From NCBI RefSeq assembly GCF_000346465.2, contig NC_034012.1, positions 4,693,655 to 4,757,654 of the forward strand: a DNA stretch of 64,000 bases. Reading direction: 5' to 3'. Positions 47,718 to 59,584 of this stretch are shown one piece after another. Under the pieces are notes generated by a model. The model was not told the DNA's origin. It did not search any database and was given only the letters and a program-made list of their open reading frames with translations. How positions within the stretch are numbered: position 1 is the first letter of the stretch; the number at the start of each line of letters is the position of its first letter. Made by a program: the position numbers and the translations under genes. This DNA is from Prunus persica (Eukaryota > Streptophyta > Magnoliopsida > Rosales > Rosaceae).

Positions 47718-50713
47718 CTATCTCCCATCATTATATGACATTAACATTTGGATTTGCATACTGTCATGCCCATAAGTTGCACCAGTAGTACTAGAACCAC
47801 AATCGCCTCTAACATCCACAGAATTCGTGTTTGAAGGTGACCCTAGCAAGTGCACAGTCTCTTCAGGACCGTAATTAGAACTTTCCAATGGATGCTTTGC
47901 CATTATTCTCATCCCCTCTAGCTCTGAGGCTACCTCTTTCATGGTAGGTCTTTCCTCCCCTTTTAAACTGACACATCTTTTTGCGAGATTCGCTACATTT
48001 TTTAGGGTCTCAATATTTCCTTCACTGAATAGGGTATCGTCCCAAATTCGGTTCAAGCCATCTTCCTCCATTGAACAAACAAAGAAGCTTGCCAGGTTTC
48101 TCTCTGACTCTGGCATGGCAAAAGAAAACGCTAATTTGCTTGTTAGTAGCTCCATCAGGACAACTCCAAAACTATAGACATCACTCTTTTGTGTTAGTCG
48201 GTTTGAATGGAGGTATTCAGGATCTAAGTATCCGCGTGTCCCTTGCACTAGAGTTGTTTCTTGAGTTTGATCCATAGGAACTAAGCGCGAAGCACCAAAA
48301 TCCGACACTTTTGCCGTGTAATTGTCATCTAACAGTATATTCATTGATTTCACATCTCGATGTATGATTGGTGTAGAAGTAGAGGAGTGTAAGTATGCTA
48401 AAGCTCCTGCAGTTTCTGCGGCAATCTTCAATCTTAATTCCCATGAAAGTGATAACCCTTCGCTCTTTTTACCATGAATGTGATGAAAAAGAGTGTCATT
48501 GGTGATGTATTCATAAACTAGTAAAGGCACCGGTGTCTCTAAACAGCAACCTAGAAGCCTCACTACATTTCTATGATTGATTTGAGAAAGAACAATCACC
48601 TCATTTACAAACTGCTCTTTCTGAGCTGGAACGCCAACTTTTGACTTCTTTATGGCAACCACTTTGTTATCTGCAAATATTCCTTTGTAAACTATTCCAT
48701 AACCCCCTTCACCAACAACTCTACTTTCATGGTAATTGTCTGTGGCCTTTTCAAGTGCTTCTGCTGCAAAAATTTTGGTTGTCTCCATGGAACTTCCTTG
48801 ACTAGCAAGTTGTTGTTGTAACAATAAGCCACCATTTTCTTTAAAGTATTTTTCTTTGAGTTTCATGAGCCTTCTTCTATGCATTCCCCAATATATCCAT
48901 GAAATTCCAATTAGTAAAACCAAGAGGCTTGCACTAGTGACACCTGCACATAATTGAAAATTGTCGTAAGTGTTTATGCAGGTCTAGTCATAAAAATAAA
49001 ATTAGATAAAAAGAGTGAAAAGTATTAAATTATGGATGTTGTTTTTGTTGTCTACCTTGTGCTTTACTTTCTAGGATAAAATGCTTCTGAGAAAGTAATA
49101 TGTTAAGACGAAATAAGATTACATGTATGACAATGAAGGATATTTATTCAGTTTAATTTGGGTCTTGTTAGTGAGATTAATCAATGTTTAGAATTGAGAA
49201 GGGGGAAACTTTTGGATATATTCTCATACGGGTGGATGTTGACATGTACATAAAAACATACCCAATGAAATAACAGCCAGGAGAATGATCTTCCATCGAT
49301 TGCTGGGATTATGTTTTTTTTGGTCTGAGCTGGGATTGTGTTTGATGCAACTCTTTTGATTCATGCCGTCGTTTTTGTACCCTTCGGGACATTTACAAGA
49401 ATAATCTCCAGGTAAATTTATGCACGTTCCAATACTGCAAGGGTTTGACTCCTTGCACTCATCAATATCTGAATAGTAAGGAAAACCAAATTTATCACAA
49501 TTAACATCATGCAAAATTCCAATATTCTTTAGCTTTCCTGTAAAAACAACTAACACACACATTCACATGTTATTATAAGAGTATAATTATTCTCTTGTCT
49601 AATTTATATTGCCGGACAACTGTGAATTTAGGTCACATATTCGGGCATGAGCCTTATCAATGGTTCATATTCATAGTTTAACAAAGGGTTTGAACAGAGT
49701 CAGGCAAGTGAACACTATTAATTCATTAGACACATATCTATATATATTTTGTGTGTGTGTGTGTGTAGGCTATAGAGCTTACCTTGGCAACTATCTAGGA
49801 GGTACGGGTTCCCTCGATAACCTGACGAGCACTGGCAGATGTAAGCAGGCGGACCACCGATGGTCGTCCGTTCGACACACTTGGCATTTTCCTTGCATGG
49901 AAAGTTGTGGTTCTGTTGAGCTGCATGACATGACTCACCCTCAACTGCCCAATTCAGAACGGCTGGAAGCTGCCTTGAGTTGTTGAGTTCTTGAAAAGTT
50001 GTGTTGGGGTTGAATGAGAAGTTGCCTTGTTCCACAATGAAGGCATAGCTGCAAGGGTACTTAGCGTACCACGGATTATCAATCCCCGTTCGATTGCCGA
50101 CAGTCAGGCTTTGAAGAAAAGTGGATATGTTTCGCAGTCCACCAGGGATGGAAGCTTGGGAACAGCCAATTCCAGAGCAAGAGTCTGGAAGTGCGTCGCC
50201 AAGAATATCATCACACATGGTGACGCTGTTGCCGACTTCGAACTTTTCTTTCTTTGGGCCTCCATCCCCTGAGCGCTCACCTAAAAAGGTTCCTATAGTG
50301 TCACAGCCTACTGTGGTGAAATTGTTTCGTGTATGGGACATGCAGTAAGGAGGAGGCAGCTCTAGCGAAGTAAAGATGTCCACTGTTTCCTCACCCGAAT
50401 CATCATAACAATCCATGGCTACATCTAGCATTATTTGCAACTCGCCATCAGCCACAGAAAAGTTGGTAATCCTGTTCATACCGCCCATCCAGTAGGCTGA
50501 CGGCGGTTGGGTGGATTGATCACAAGTGATGTTGAATTCTGGTCGGAGGTAACAGGCTTCACCCATGCCAAATGGATACGGAATTGTGAGGTTACCACAG
50601 TGGTAAGGGCAGTTAGGGTGGGCTGATTGAGGTCCTTCTGTTATTGCAGCTGCTTGTGCAATTAGCAATGAGAGTGGCATAAGCACCCCAAGTAAGCAGT
50701 AGTGGAAGGCCAT
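47718..50713 (-). CDS. Wall-associated receptor kinase-like protein (WAKL copy 8)
   Basis: Exons 49783-50713, 49262-49468 and 47718-48943 join in frame to about 787 aa. The start MAFHYCLLGVLMPLSLLIAQ is a signal peptide that differs from the other copies, while the remainder of exon 1 closely matches copy 3 ([13 protein letters not shown]). The EGF exon ([16 protein letters not shown]) is nine codons longer than in copy 3 because a short Asn-Pro-Ser segment is duplicated (KHNPSSDQKKHNPSN). The kinase exon has the membrane segment [43 protein letters not shown] and DFGAS; LVQGTRGYLDPEY has Arg where others have Leu. It keeps the [12 protein letters not shown] tail (HDSMQIQM). Intact pectin-receptor type kinase by reading. 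Confidence 0.9.
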
Positions 50714-52295
50714 TTTGTGTAACGTGTATTATATTGTTTGGGATACTTGGGAGTGAAGTAGGTGGTAACTAGGAGCCTCAACTATCTTTCGCCTTTATAG
50801 GCGAACTAGTCGTAATGAAGAGACTTGACAAATGAGAAAATTTGAAGTGTAATGGGTAATACAATCGGTGATAGGTAAGCTTTTCTACTGTTCGTTAATG
50901 TTTCTTGTTTCTGGCCTTGCTGAGTCTAAAACCACGGTGGGACTGGAGGGACCTCAGGTTTTTGTCTATTATTTGGGACCTAAATAATTGCATGGTAATT
51001 AATGGTCATTGCGTGCAAATGAGACTAAATCCGTATGTCCTTTGTTTAAGCACTACGACATACATGATAGTCCCACCATTTACAGCGATACCAGCGATGG
51101 TCATTGCGTGCAAATGAGACTAAATCCGTATGTCCTTTGTTTAAGCACTACGACATACATGATAGTCCCACCATTTACAGCGATACCAGCGATGCGCCAG
51201 TGCCTGGGGGGGGGGGGGGAATAGTAGTTTGTAATGTCAATGGGTGGAAACACCACAAGCCTTTTGCGAGAATACCCCTATTCACATAAATAGTAATAGC
51301 CCTTGCCTTCCTTTACCCTTTGCCATGGTAAATAGGTTGAAGTGTTGTACATGCCCAAACCGTGTCATTGTTGAAATTGGCAACAAATTGTGGACTTCAG
51401 CAGCAGCCGTTGTTGACTTTGTTGGCTCAAATTGCACCCATACAAGTGTGTCGGTGGTTTCTTTCATGATGCTGCACACTTGGTATAAAAAGAAAGTGTT
51501 TTTGCATTATTTTATGAGAAATGCTAACAACCTTCTCTCTAACCTGCCTTTTTGGATTTTCTCTTTTCTCTTTATGATAAGTGTTATTTTTCTTACACTT
51601 AAAACAATGTCAATAATACATCTCATAATTTCGTTTTTGTTTTCCAAGTTTACCCTTTAAAAATGTATTGGCTTTTATATTTCCTTCAATTTATTCAAAT
51701 TTTGTTATAACTTCTTTATCACTTTGTTAAAAAATAAATAATTAAAAAAACATAATAAAAACGTCATATTTAAAATAAAAAAAATAAAGTTTATTTTATG
51801 ACATTGTTATCATCTTTATTTTGTTTTTAATAAAACACGCGTTCTCTTTGGAAAAATTAATAATTAAAAAAAACTTCAGTTTTTATTTTCTCATTTAATT
51901 TTTAACAAGGTAGTAAGAAAGTTATAAAAAAAATTAGCTTGTTATTAAAAAAAAAATTAATACATTTAATAAGGGTAAACTTGGAAAATAAAAACTAGTT
52001 TGTGTGATGCATTAATGACATTATTTTTAGTGTAAGGCAAATGACACTTATCATGAGAAGAATGGAGAAGTCCAAAAGAAAAAGTTAGAGAGAATATTGC
52101 TAGCACTCCCCTTATTTTATTTGGTGGAGGGAAGAAACATTTGAAAGAAGAAATAATGGTTCTTTTGTCCAAAAGGAGGAAAAAAAAGCCATGTGAAGCA
52201 GCTGGAAAGGAGGAAAACGCGGGCTACTGATTTCACTTCCTCCACGGTAAGCAAGAGAGAGCACGGGTCCTTTTCCCCAAGTCCTTCAACAGACT
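50714..52295. other. Intergenic, no gene seen
   Basis: Apart from the 95-bp tandem duplication and an AT-rich region (51.6-52.0 kb), nothing coding is supported. The 138-codon open frame at 51244-51660 has no recognisable motif. Confidence 0.45.
51004..51193. repeat. 95-bp tandem duplication
   Basis: Two adjacent 95-base units (51004-51098 and 51099-51193) starting GGTCATTGCGTGCAAATGAG read identically, so the duplication is recent. A diverged relative lies near 46995-47075. Confidence 0.9.
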
Positions 52296-52720
52296 TTGAG
52301 AGCTTTCCACACGGAGAGAAACACTAGAGAGCATCAATTTTTTATTATTATTTTAATTAGCTGCTGACTGACATCAGCATTATATCACTTACCCAGGCAG
52401 CCGTACAGGCTGTATTTGCTTGCCTCACACGCCTTGAGAGCTTTCCACACGGAGAGAAATACTAGAGAGCATCAATTTTTTTATTATTTTAATTGACTGT
52501 TGACATAATCCACGTCCTTTTTGCTTTGAAGTTCAGAACTTGGGCTGTTGTTTCCTCAAGTCTTTCAACAGGTTTGAGAGCTTTCCACACGAAGAGAAAC
52601 ACTAGAGAGCATCAAATTTTTATTTATTTATAAAGAAATTGGCTGTTAATGTCATAATAATAATGACATCAGCATTACATCACTTGCTCAGACAGCAACA
52701 CGAGCTGAATTTGCATGTGG
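52296..52720. repeat. Three tandem copies of a roughly 139-bp unit
   Basis: TTGAGAGCTTTCCACACG starts near 52296, 52434 and 52574. Each is followed by GAGAGAAACACTAGAGAGCA, an AT-rich tract, and in the first and third copies by GACATCAGCATTAxATCACTT. Not recognised as a named repeat. Confidence 0.8.
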
Positions 52721-53322
52721 ATTTGCCCTGGTTGGTGGGCCATAGGCCTTGCCCGCTGGAACAGTCACGTGGGCCTAGGCCCTCTCCTACTCGGGCTTCC
52801 CCTTGCCGCTGGAAGTGCTCTAAACTCCCTTTTGGCTACACGAGATTGAAAGGACCCGTCCCGAATTTTCTCAAAACCCGAGGCGAACCTTTTGGAATTC
52901 CTGACATCACCCCGATGCCAGATCCAATTACTAAAGACCGAGACTTTCTGCCGAAATTTCGGCAGAGTCTCCCCTATAAATTGGACATTTCCCAAAATTT
53001 ATACCTGCATAAAAACGCATTTAATATTCCCAACTGGCAGCATGCACAATATAATTTCATGCAATTCACACAAATGGCCTTCGACCTTCCAATAATTCTT
53101 AACCAACTACCAAACATGCTAACAAAACAATTCATGCCTTAAACAAGGCAAACAATTCAAATCTAAATTATGACTAACATTTAGTCTGCGGCTGCGCCTA
53201 ATAACCTTAGGCTGCCTACGTACCCTCCTTGAGGGATCAAGCCACACGTAGTTCTTCCATAAAACCCAATTCTACATTTGGGCGATACCTTATTTCATTT
53301 CTCTGTATTTCACATAATCTCC

Positions 53323-53978
53323 CCATATGCCGGTACAACCAACGCCACGTATAGGGCCTGTCAACACGCCGGATAACCTACGTCACGTGCGACCATGCCA
53401 TACTATTATAATATCTCCCCATACGCCGGTACAACCAACGCCACGTTTGGGGTCTGTCCCAATTCCGGATAACCTACGCCACGCGAGACCTGCACATTAT
53501 ATCACATAACTCCCCATACGCCGGTACAACCAACGCCACGTATGGGGCCTGTCCCAACGCCGGATAACCTACGCCACGCGGGACCTCAATATCATATCAC
53601 AAATCTCCTCATACGCCGGTACAACCAACGCCACGTATGGGGTCTGTCGACACGCCGAATAACCTACGCCACGCGGGACCTCAATATCATATCACAAATC
53701 TCCTCATACGCCGGTACAACCAACGCCACGTATGGGGTCTGTCGACACGCCGAATAACCTACGCCACGTGCAACCTCAACACAATATCACAATAGCTCCC
53801 CATACGCCGGTACAACCAACGCCACGTATGGGGCCTGTCTCAACGCCGGATAACCTACGCCACGTGAGACCTGAACATCATATTACGAATCTCCCCATAC
53901 ACCGGTACAACCAACGCCACGTATGGGGTCTGTCCCAACGCCGGATAACCTATGCCACGTGGGACCTAACTTTCACTT
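53323..53978 (-). repeat. Seven tandem 95-bp units, each with two hairpins
   Basis: The string CGGTACAACCAACGCCACG recurs at 53331, 53427, 53522, 53617, 53712, 53808 and 53903. In each unit CCCCATAC and GTATGGGG flank a 20-base loop (for example 53512-53547), and GTCCC and GGGAC-type arms flank a second loop around CGGATAACCTACGCCACG. The first loop is the reverse complement counterpart of the loop in the 2.06-2.33 kb array. Confidence 0.85.
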
Positions 53979-55157
53979 GGTGGTGCATGTAGTGAATCCA
54001 ACATCCGGGAAGGTACCTAAAGTAGTGCGTATCGCACTCCAAACTGACATTCTAAACTCTGTTGTACCCTTGTACAACCATATATAATTATAATTATATA
54101 AATTAATTCTAATATTGTGTAACCCTCCACAATCATCTAGCATCCAATAATCCCCCCTAGAAAGGTGAGATTACTCCGGGAGACTCACGGTCAACCAAGG
54201 GTCAAACTACTCTAACCCTGGTCAACCGGACCTGCAGAACCCACGACTTCCAATTTCGGATCCGAAAGTCCCTATGGGTTCTACCAGGTATAGGACACAT
54301 GTCCTGCAAGTTTGGTTCAGATCAGACGGTCGGATTTCTCACGATCGCATGATCTGACGGTTAATATAAAATATAAACTTTAAATTATTATTCGGAACAT
54401 CCGGGGCTCCGATTCACGATCCGTGAATTCCTACACGATCCTAGAATTACCTAGATTAACATATAATAAATTTGGGACCATCCGACGGTCCCAACCTATC
54501 GAACCCGGATAACGCATACTATGCGATTATCCGTTCGATAGTCAAACGACGTCCGAATTGAGATCCGCGAAATTTTACACACTCGTGACAACCTAAGGAT
54601 CTCATTGGAACACATCGCTACTTTTTCTACAGTGCCCACGTGCCGCCGCACGCACCGGCAGCGCGTGGGTGCCCAAAGCGATAACGCTTCGCCGGAAAAT
54701 CTCAAAACCACGGCTCCAAACTCCTACCCTAGGTATAACACCCTATTTGGAGCCACTTTTGTTCTTGGACCTACCCCAAACAGTGGCCGGAAATGGCCGA
54801 TCACGGCGGCCGAAGTTCGGCCGATTTTCAATTCGAAAATCGAGTGATCTAGAGATCGAATCGATCAAAACCCAACCAACAGGCAGCTAGAACAGCTCGA
54901 GAGGTTCAAGATCCATACCTGGGTTGACGGAAATGGTGGCCGGAGGAGGGAGATCGACGGCGTTAAAGTTCCGGCGACATCCGGGCGAAAATCGCCATTT
55001 TCCGGCGGCTGGAGCGGCTGCCGATGGCGGGGATGGGCTGGGTCGTGACGCCGAGGTCGAGCTGGTTCTTTTGACACCGGCCCCGTCCGCAGCCGCGGCC
55101 GGTGGCCGGAGTTACGAAGAGAGAGAGAGGAGAGGCCGACGGGAGAGAGAGAGAAGT

Positions 55158-55160
55158 CGT

Positions 55161-55201
<41 letters not shown>
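55158..55201. repeat. (GA)n microsatellite
   Basis: GA run inside the LTR-like repeat, at the place of the (CT)n tract in the other copy. Confidence 0.9.
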
Positions 55202-55205
<4 letters not shown>

Positions 55206-55450
55206 GATTTTATAAAAAAAAAATCTCATTTCGAAATATTTACGATTATGCCGCTGGGCTTGTTTTGAACATATCTCTCTCGTTACAACTCCGATTCGAG
55301 CCCACTACGTGTCTATGAACTCGTCTCAGTACGACCTATCCAAAAATACAAGTCGCGGTCCCAAACTCTCTCCGGTTAAAAATATGACTAAAATACCCTT
55401 AAATAATTAAATAATTAAATAAGGGTTAAATTTGGGGTCGGGTTGAGGAA

Positions 55451-55895
55451 GATTAACTCATTTCAAAGGTTGAATCTTCTCATTCGTTCCTTGTATTTGT
55501 GGGAGGTTTATTCCTCTGTTTGTTGGCAAGAACTTGTTTGTGTTCTTGGCTATTGTGTGTGATAGGTTATTGAGTGACTTGGGTGTATTTGGGATTTGGG
55601 CTGAGTTAAACTCTGTAATTGCTAGGATAGGTGAGAGGGTTAATCTCATTTGGTTGTAATCTCCTAACATCAACTATGTAGCAAATCACATATCCCCCAA
55701 GTTTCTATAAAAATTACTCAAACACAAAGGTATCTCCTAGCAACTAGCTAATGTTCCTTCAAATCTCTATAGTTAATGTTAATTTTCCTTCAAGCTTTTA
55801 CAATTGATACAAAGAGAAAACCTTAATTTGAATAGGATATATCTGGTAGAATGTCACACCCGGAAGAAGTTTTCATATAGATAAAAATCAACAAG
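55451..55895. other. Intergenic, no gene seen
   Basis: Short flank between the LTR-like repeat and WAKL copy 9. No gene recognised. Confidence 0.4.
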
Positions 55896-56627
55896 TCAAT
55901 CAAGTAATGACATGATTAACATCTCAATTTGCATTCTGCCATACCTGCTAGTTGTACCAGTAGTAATTGTGGTACAAGGACCACAATCACCTCTAAAGTC
56001 ATCATCGGAAGTGTTTGAAGGTGACCCCAGAGAAAGGGAAGTCTGATCTTCGGGACCCAAATCGTCATCAGCATTAGTTCCCCATGGATGATTTGCCATA
56101 ATTCTCATTCCCTCAAGCTCTGTAGCTACCTCTCTCATTGTAGGCCTTTCCTCCCCTTTTAACTTTAGACACATTTTTGCGAGACGGGCCACATTTCTTA
56201 CTGTCTCAATATTTCCTTCACTGACTATGTCACCATCAAGAATATGATTTAGGCGCTCTTCTTCTACTGCACAAACAAACATTCTTGCTAGGCTTCTCTC
56301 TGACTCAGGCCTATCGTACGAAAATGCCACTTTGCTTGTCAATAGTTCTGCTAGCACAACTCCAAAGCTATAAACATCACTCTTTTCTGTTAGTTGGTTC
56401 GATTGGAGATATGCAGGGTCTAAGTATCCAAGTGTTCCCTCCACGAAAGTTACAATTTCAGTTTGATCTAGGGGAATCAATACTGAAGCTCCAAAGTCTG
56501 ACATTTTCGCCGTGTAATTTTCATCTAAAAGTATATTCATGGCTTTAAATCTCGGTGTATGATTTGCATATGAAAGTGGAGGAGTGTAAATATGCCAGCG
56601 CTCCTGCAGTTTCTGCAGCAATCTTCA
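55896..56627 (-). pseudogene. WAKL kinase C-terminal fragment (copy 9)
   Basis: The minus-strand frame runs from [21 protein letters not shown] through TLGYLDPAY (Ala where others have Glu) and [14 protein letters not shown] to the RMQIEM tail. Upstream, a frameshift precedes KAMNILL so that the HRD motif is lost from the frame. Homology ends sharply at about 56627 within the region that encodes [11 protein letters not shown]. No N-terminal kinase, EGF or ectodomain sequence is beside it. The tail resembles copy 7 (MQIEM rather than MQIQM), so it is probably a partial duplicate of that gene. Confidence 0.85.
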
Positions 56628-57250
56628 GGAAAATTCTGTGGTGCCTCAGCTGTATCGGTACAGCCAGTTATCCAAGGGTCAGTATTGCATCTTAAAAATA
56701 AAGGGCTGAGATTGAATGACCTGAAGACTTGTTGAGCCCTTTGTTATTAAATATCACGTGACATACACGTGACTGAGAAAACAAGTGAAAAGCTTCAACG
56801 AACGTGCGGAAGCCCTGGCGTGCATTGGACCTGCTTATCTCTGCGATCGATCTCTCTCTCTTGGAAATCCAATCCTCATCTATGTCCCCAAATCAGAATC
56901 TGGGCGTCTCACTTCTGCCGACGCTGAGATGCAACAGTCATCGGACATCGCGTGCACTGGGAGCTGCTTCATCTTTGCAATATATCTCTCTTTCTCTCTC
57001 TCTCAAATCCAATCCTCATCTTTGTCCCCAAGTTGGAATCTGATGCATCTCCTCTCTGCCGACACTGCGATGCAAGAACCATCGGAGAGGAGACAGAGTG
57101 GGGTGATTCAGTCGAGTTCGATGGGGGTGGTGTGAAAGGCCTTTATTTGGGTAGAAATTCAACGACTTAGTATTGAATCTGGAGTGAGGATGTCTGTGTT
57201 GCAGAGCCTTTGATGGGAGAAAAAATTCAACGCCTTGGATTGAATCTTGG
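56628..57250 (+). other. Region with two diverged direct repeats of about 150 bp
   Basis: The blocks near 56852-56950 and 57000-57090 share AATCCAATCCTCATCT, TGTCCCCAA and TCTGCCGACxCTG. Short CT runs precede both. It resembles a gene leader or retroelement fragment, but overlapping open frames in three phases give no recognisable protein. Confidence 0.5.
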
Positions 57251-59584
57251 TGATTTTTTTTCCCTCTTTTAATAATTTTTAATATTTTAATATTTTAATA
57301 TTTTCTCTTAATTTCATCACAGCATCAGACCCACTGTGATCCTTTCTCCATCAAACCCATGTAATTTTCGTTTTATGGAGGATTTGTTTTCTTCCATGTA
57401 TGAGGTTATGGATTTGTGCTTCAAAATAAGGTATGAAATTTTGAACAATCAGGTTGTTGATTTTCTTTAAAGTCTTGGATTCTTGAATTTTCTTCCTACT
57501 TTTTTTTTTTTTTTTTTTTCAATTTGAGATTTGTTTTATTACTCAAGAACTCTGGTCATGATGAATCCAATTGGAGTTTTCGGGCTTGTTAGTGGAGAAC
57601 TGAGGTTGGCATCAAAAGAGAAAGATGAGTTCTTTAACTAAGAAACCTCATAACTGGTTTTGGTTTTGGCTATATTATTTCTTATGTGCAATTGCATATA
57701 GTTTTTGTGCAATTGCATACAGTTTATGCAATTTTTGACCCCCTGTATGCAATTAGCGACAGTGTGATGTTTAAAGAAACGTTTGACTTGAATGCTATGT
57801 CATTGAGTTATTTACCCATTAACAATCTAGTAACAATTGAGGTTTCGTTCGTTGAGTATGTTGCGTTCATTTGATAAATTTAAATGTTGGTATGTTCGGT
57901 AAGAAAAAATAAGAGTTCACGAGAAAGAAGAAGACATGATATATATATATATATATAATTTTTTTTTTAGGTGAAGTGTCTTGGGTTGCCATTACCATTT
58001 CAAAGATGGTATTGCTAAATCTGTAAGTGTATGGTTTAAATGTGATGTTCATGATTGATATTGGTTGTTGTGATTGCCGTAATTGCTATATATTGGTTGC
58101 TCTGGCTAAGGAGTCAGGAAAAGAGCAGTTAAGACAAGTGCATTTTTGTTACACTGAAATATGTGTTTTGAGATACCATCACAGTGTTTGAATAATCTCT
58201 CTCTACCTCCCTCTCATTTGCAGAAAGGGGTATGCTCACTTGGACTTTTCATGCATACTTGGTGAGATTCTCACCTTCTTCTGAGAGCCTAATATTTAGG
58301 GGCTAACATTTGTGTACTCTACAAGTTATAAATTGAGCTAAACGTATTACAAAATATTTTAGGTGAAGTGTTTTCTTTGTTTATGTTTCTTTTTTGAGAT
58401 CTTATTTCTTATTTATGTGACATGTAGTCTTGGTTAGAGAAAATAGATGATATCACATATAATTTTCTATAGCTTTTAGGTAGTAGTAGATTATCCGTAT
58501 TGTCATGCAAATGAACACACACACAAAAGAGGCCCTCTAGCCAAAAAGAGGAAATTTGGTGATCTTTGCATACGTTATAAGAGTGTGAGCCAATGAGCCT
58601 TCTAGTAAAAACGAAAGAAGTTAAAAACCAAAAAAAGGGCGGAAGGCAATTGCATATTGTAAACTAATAATTGCAAATAGACGTTACGAAATTGCGTATA
58701 TATATATATATGCAATTGCATATTGTAAAATGAGATTGCACATAGATGCTACGAGATTGCATACAGGCATATGCATATGGATACTATAAATTGAGAATTG
58801 CACACGTGCTATCAAATATGCGATATATGCCCACAAAAACCATTAACATGGTTAAATTGTTGATTTAGTCCTTGAACTTGTATCCAATTTTCAATTTATC
58901 GCATGACCTTTTTTTTCATAATATTACGGATATGAACTTTCTTTATCACCAATGTCTCCCCTGCCGTTAAATTCCCTAACATTTCGTCCAATCTGTCATT
59001 AAATATGAGGGCACATTGATCATTTCATACGTTAAACATAATTGAATTATGTAAAATTAAATAATATGAAAGGATATTAAATATATGCCTTAAAGCCAAA
59101 CATGTGATATTGCGTTCTTTTTTGGATATTTCACCATCATTTATGGGCAAAATCATTGTTTGCATCTATGTTATTTAGTCTACAATCATAATAGCACAAC
59201 AATCCTTGGAATATGATTCGTATGTGGGCTAAGCAATGAGATTGGATATAAGAAGACTTCTCATATTTCCACTTCACTTCGTGGTCATATATTATCAATT
59301 GGGCATTGATCATAATCGAAAAGGTCCAATTTTCTTTTTCGTCAATTCAATGTGACTCAATCAATCGACCATTAAGTAATAATTTTTGTTGAAAGCTTTT
59401 AAATTTATATTTGTACCAACAATCATATGTTTGATTTTATTGAATTTTTTTTTAATTAACAATATAGGAATAATTGGAGATAATCAACAAAGTTCAATTT
59501 TATTCTCAATACTTCATTGGGTTAAATTAGTAGTAAATCATGAAAGTTATATTCAGTAATTTATGCCCAACAAACCTACCTAAA
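57251..59584. other. Intergenic, AT-rich; no gene seen
   Basis: Contains TGCAATTGCATA-type motifs (57686-57750 and 58640-58830), a (TA)n near 57939-57956, and at 57841-57940 a segment repeated at 61268-61375. A poly(T) run is at 57502-57519. No coding region supported. Confidence 0.5.
57841..57940 (+). repeat. Direct repeat flanking the minisatellite, left copy
   Basis: TTAAATGTTGGTATGTTCGG and its surroundings recur at 61268-61375. The left part (TTCGTTCGTTGAGTATGTTG) matches a partial minisatellite monomer. Confidence 0.8.

Larger units (their letters stand above)
52730..55450 (-). mobile_element. Large LTR-like repeat, inverted relative to 437-2740
   Basis: On the minus strand it reads from TAAATTTGGGGTCGG (near 55440) through blocks shared with 437-2000 (the region around 55300, the (GA)n tract, the region around 54400-54560), then the hairpin array. 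It then diverges from the other copy, with GGCTGCCTACGTACCC-type sequence near 53210 and GGAAGTGCTCTAA on the plus strand near 52813. No retroviral protein is present. Open frames such as the 167-codon one at 52639 and the 114-codon one at 54924 lie within this repeat and are not credited. Confidence 0.6.

Noticed and set aside
52639..53142. Plus-strand 167-codon open frame
   Set aside because: It overlaps the LTR-like repeat on its antisense strand and shows no domain, signal or splice structure.
53323..53978. CRISPR-like regular repeats
   Set aside because: Unit is 95 bp without unique spacers, in plant LTR-type sequence; no cas genes and the genome is eukaryotic.
54924..55268. Plus-strand 114-codon frame and minus-strand overlaps
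   Set aside because: Includes a (GA)n run and lies in the LTR-like repeat, matching the 0.75-1.0 kb region of the other copy.
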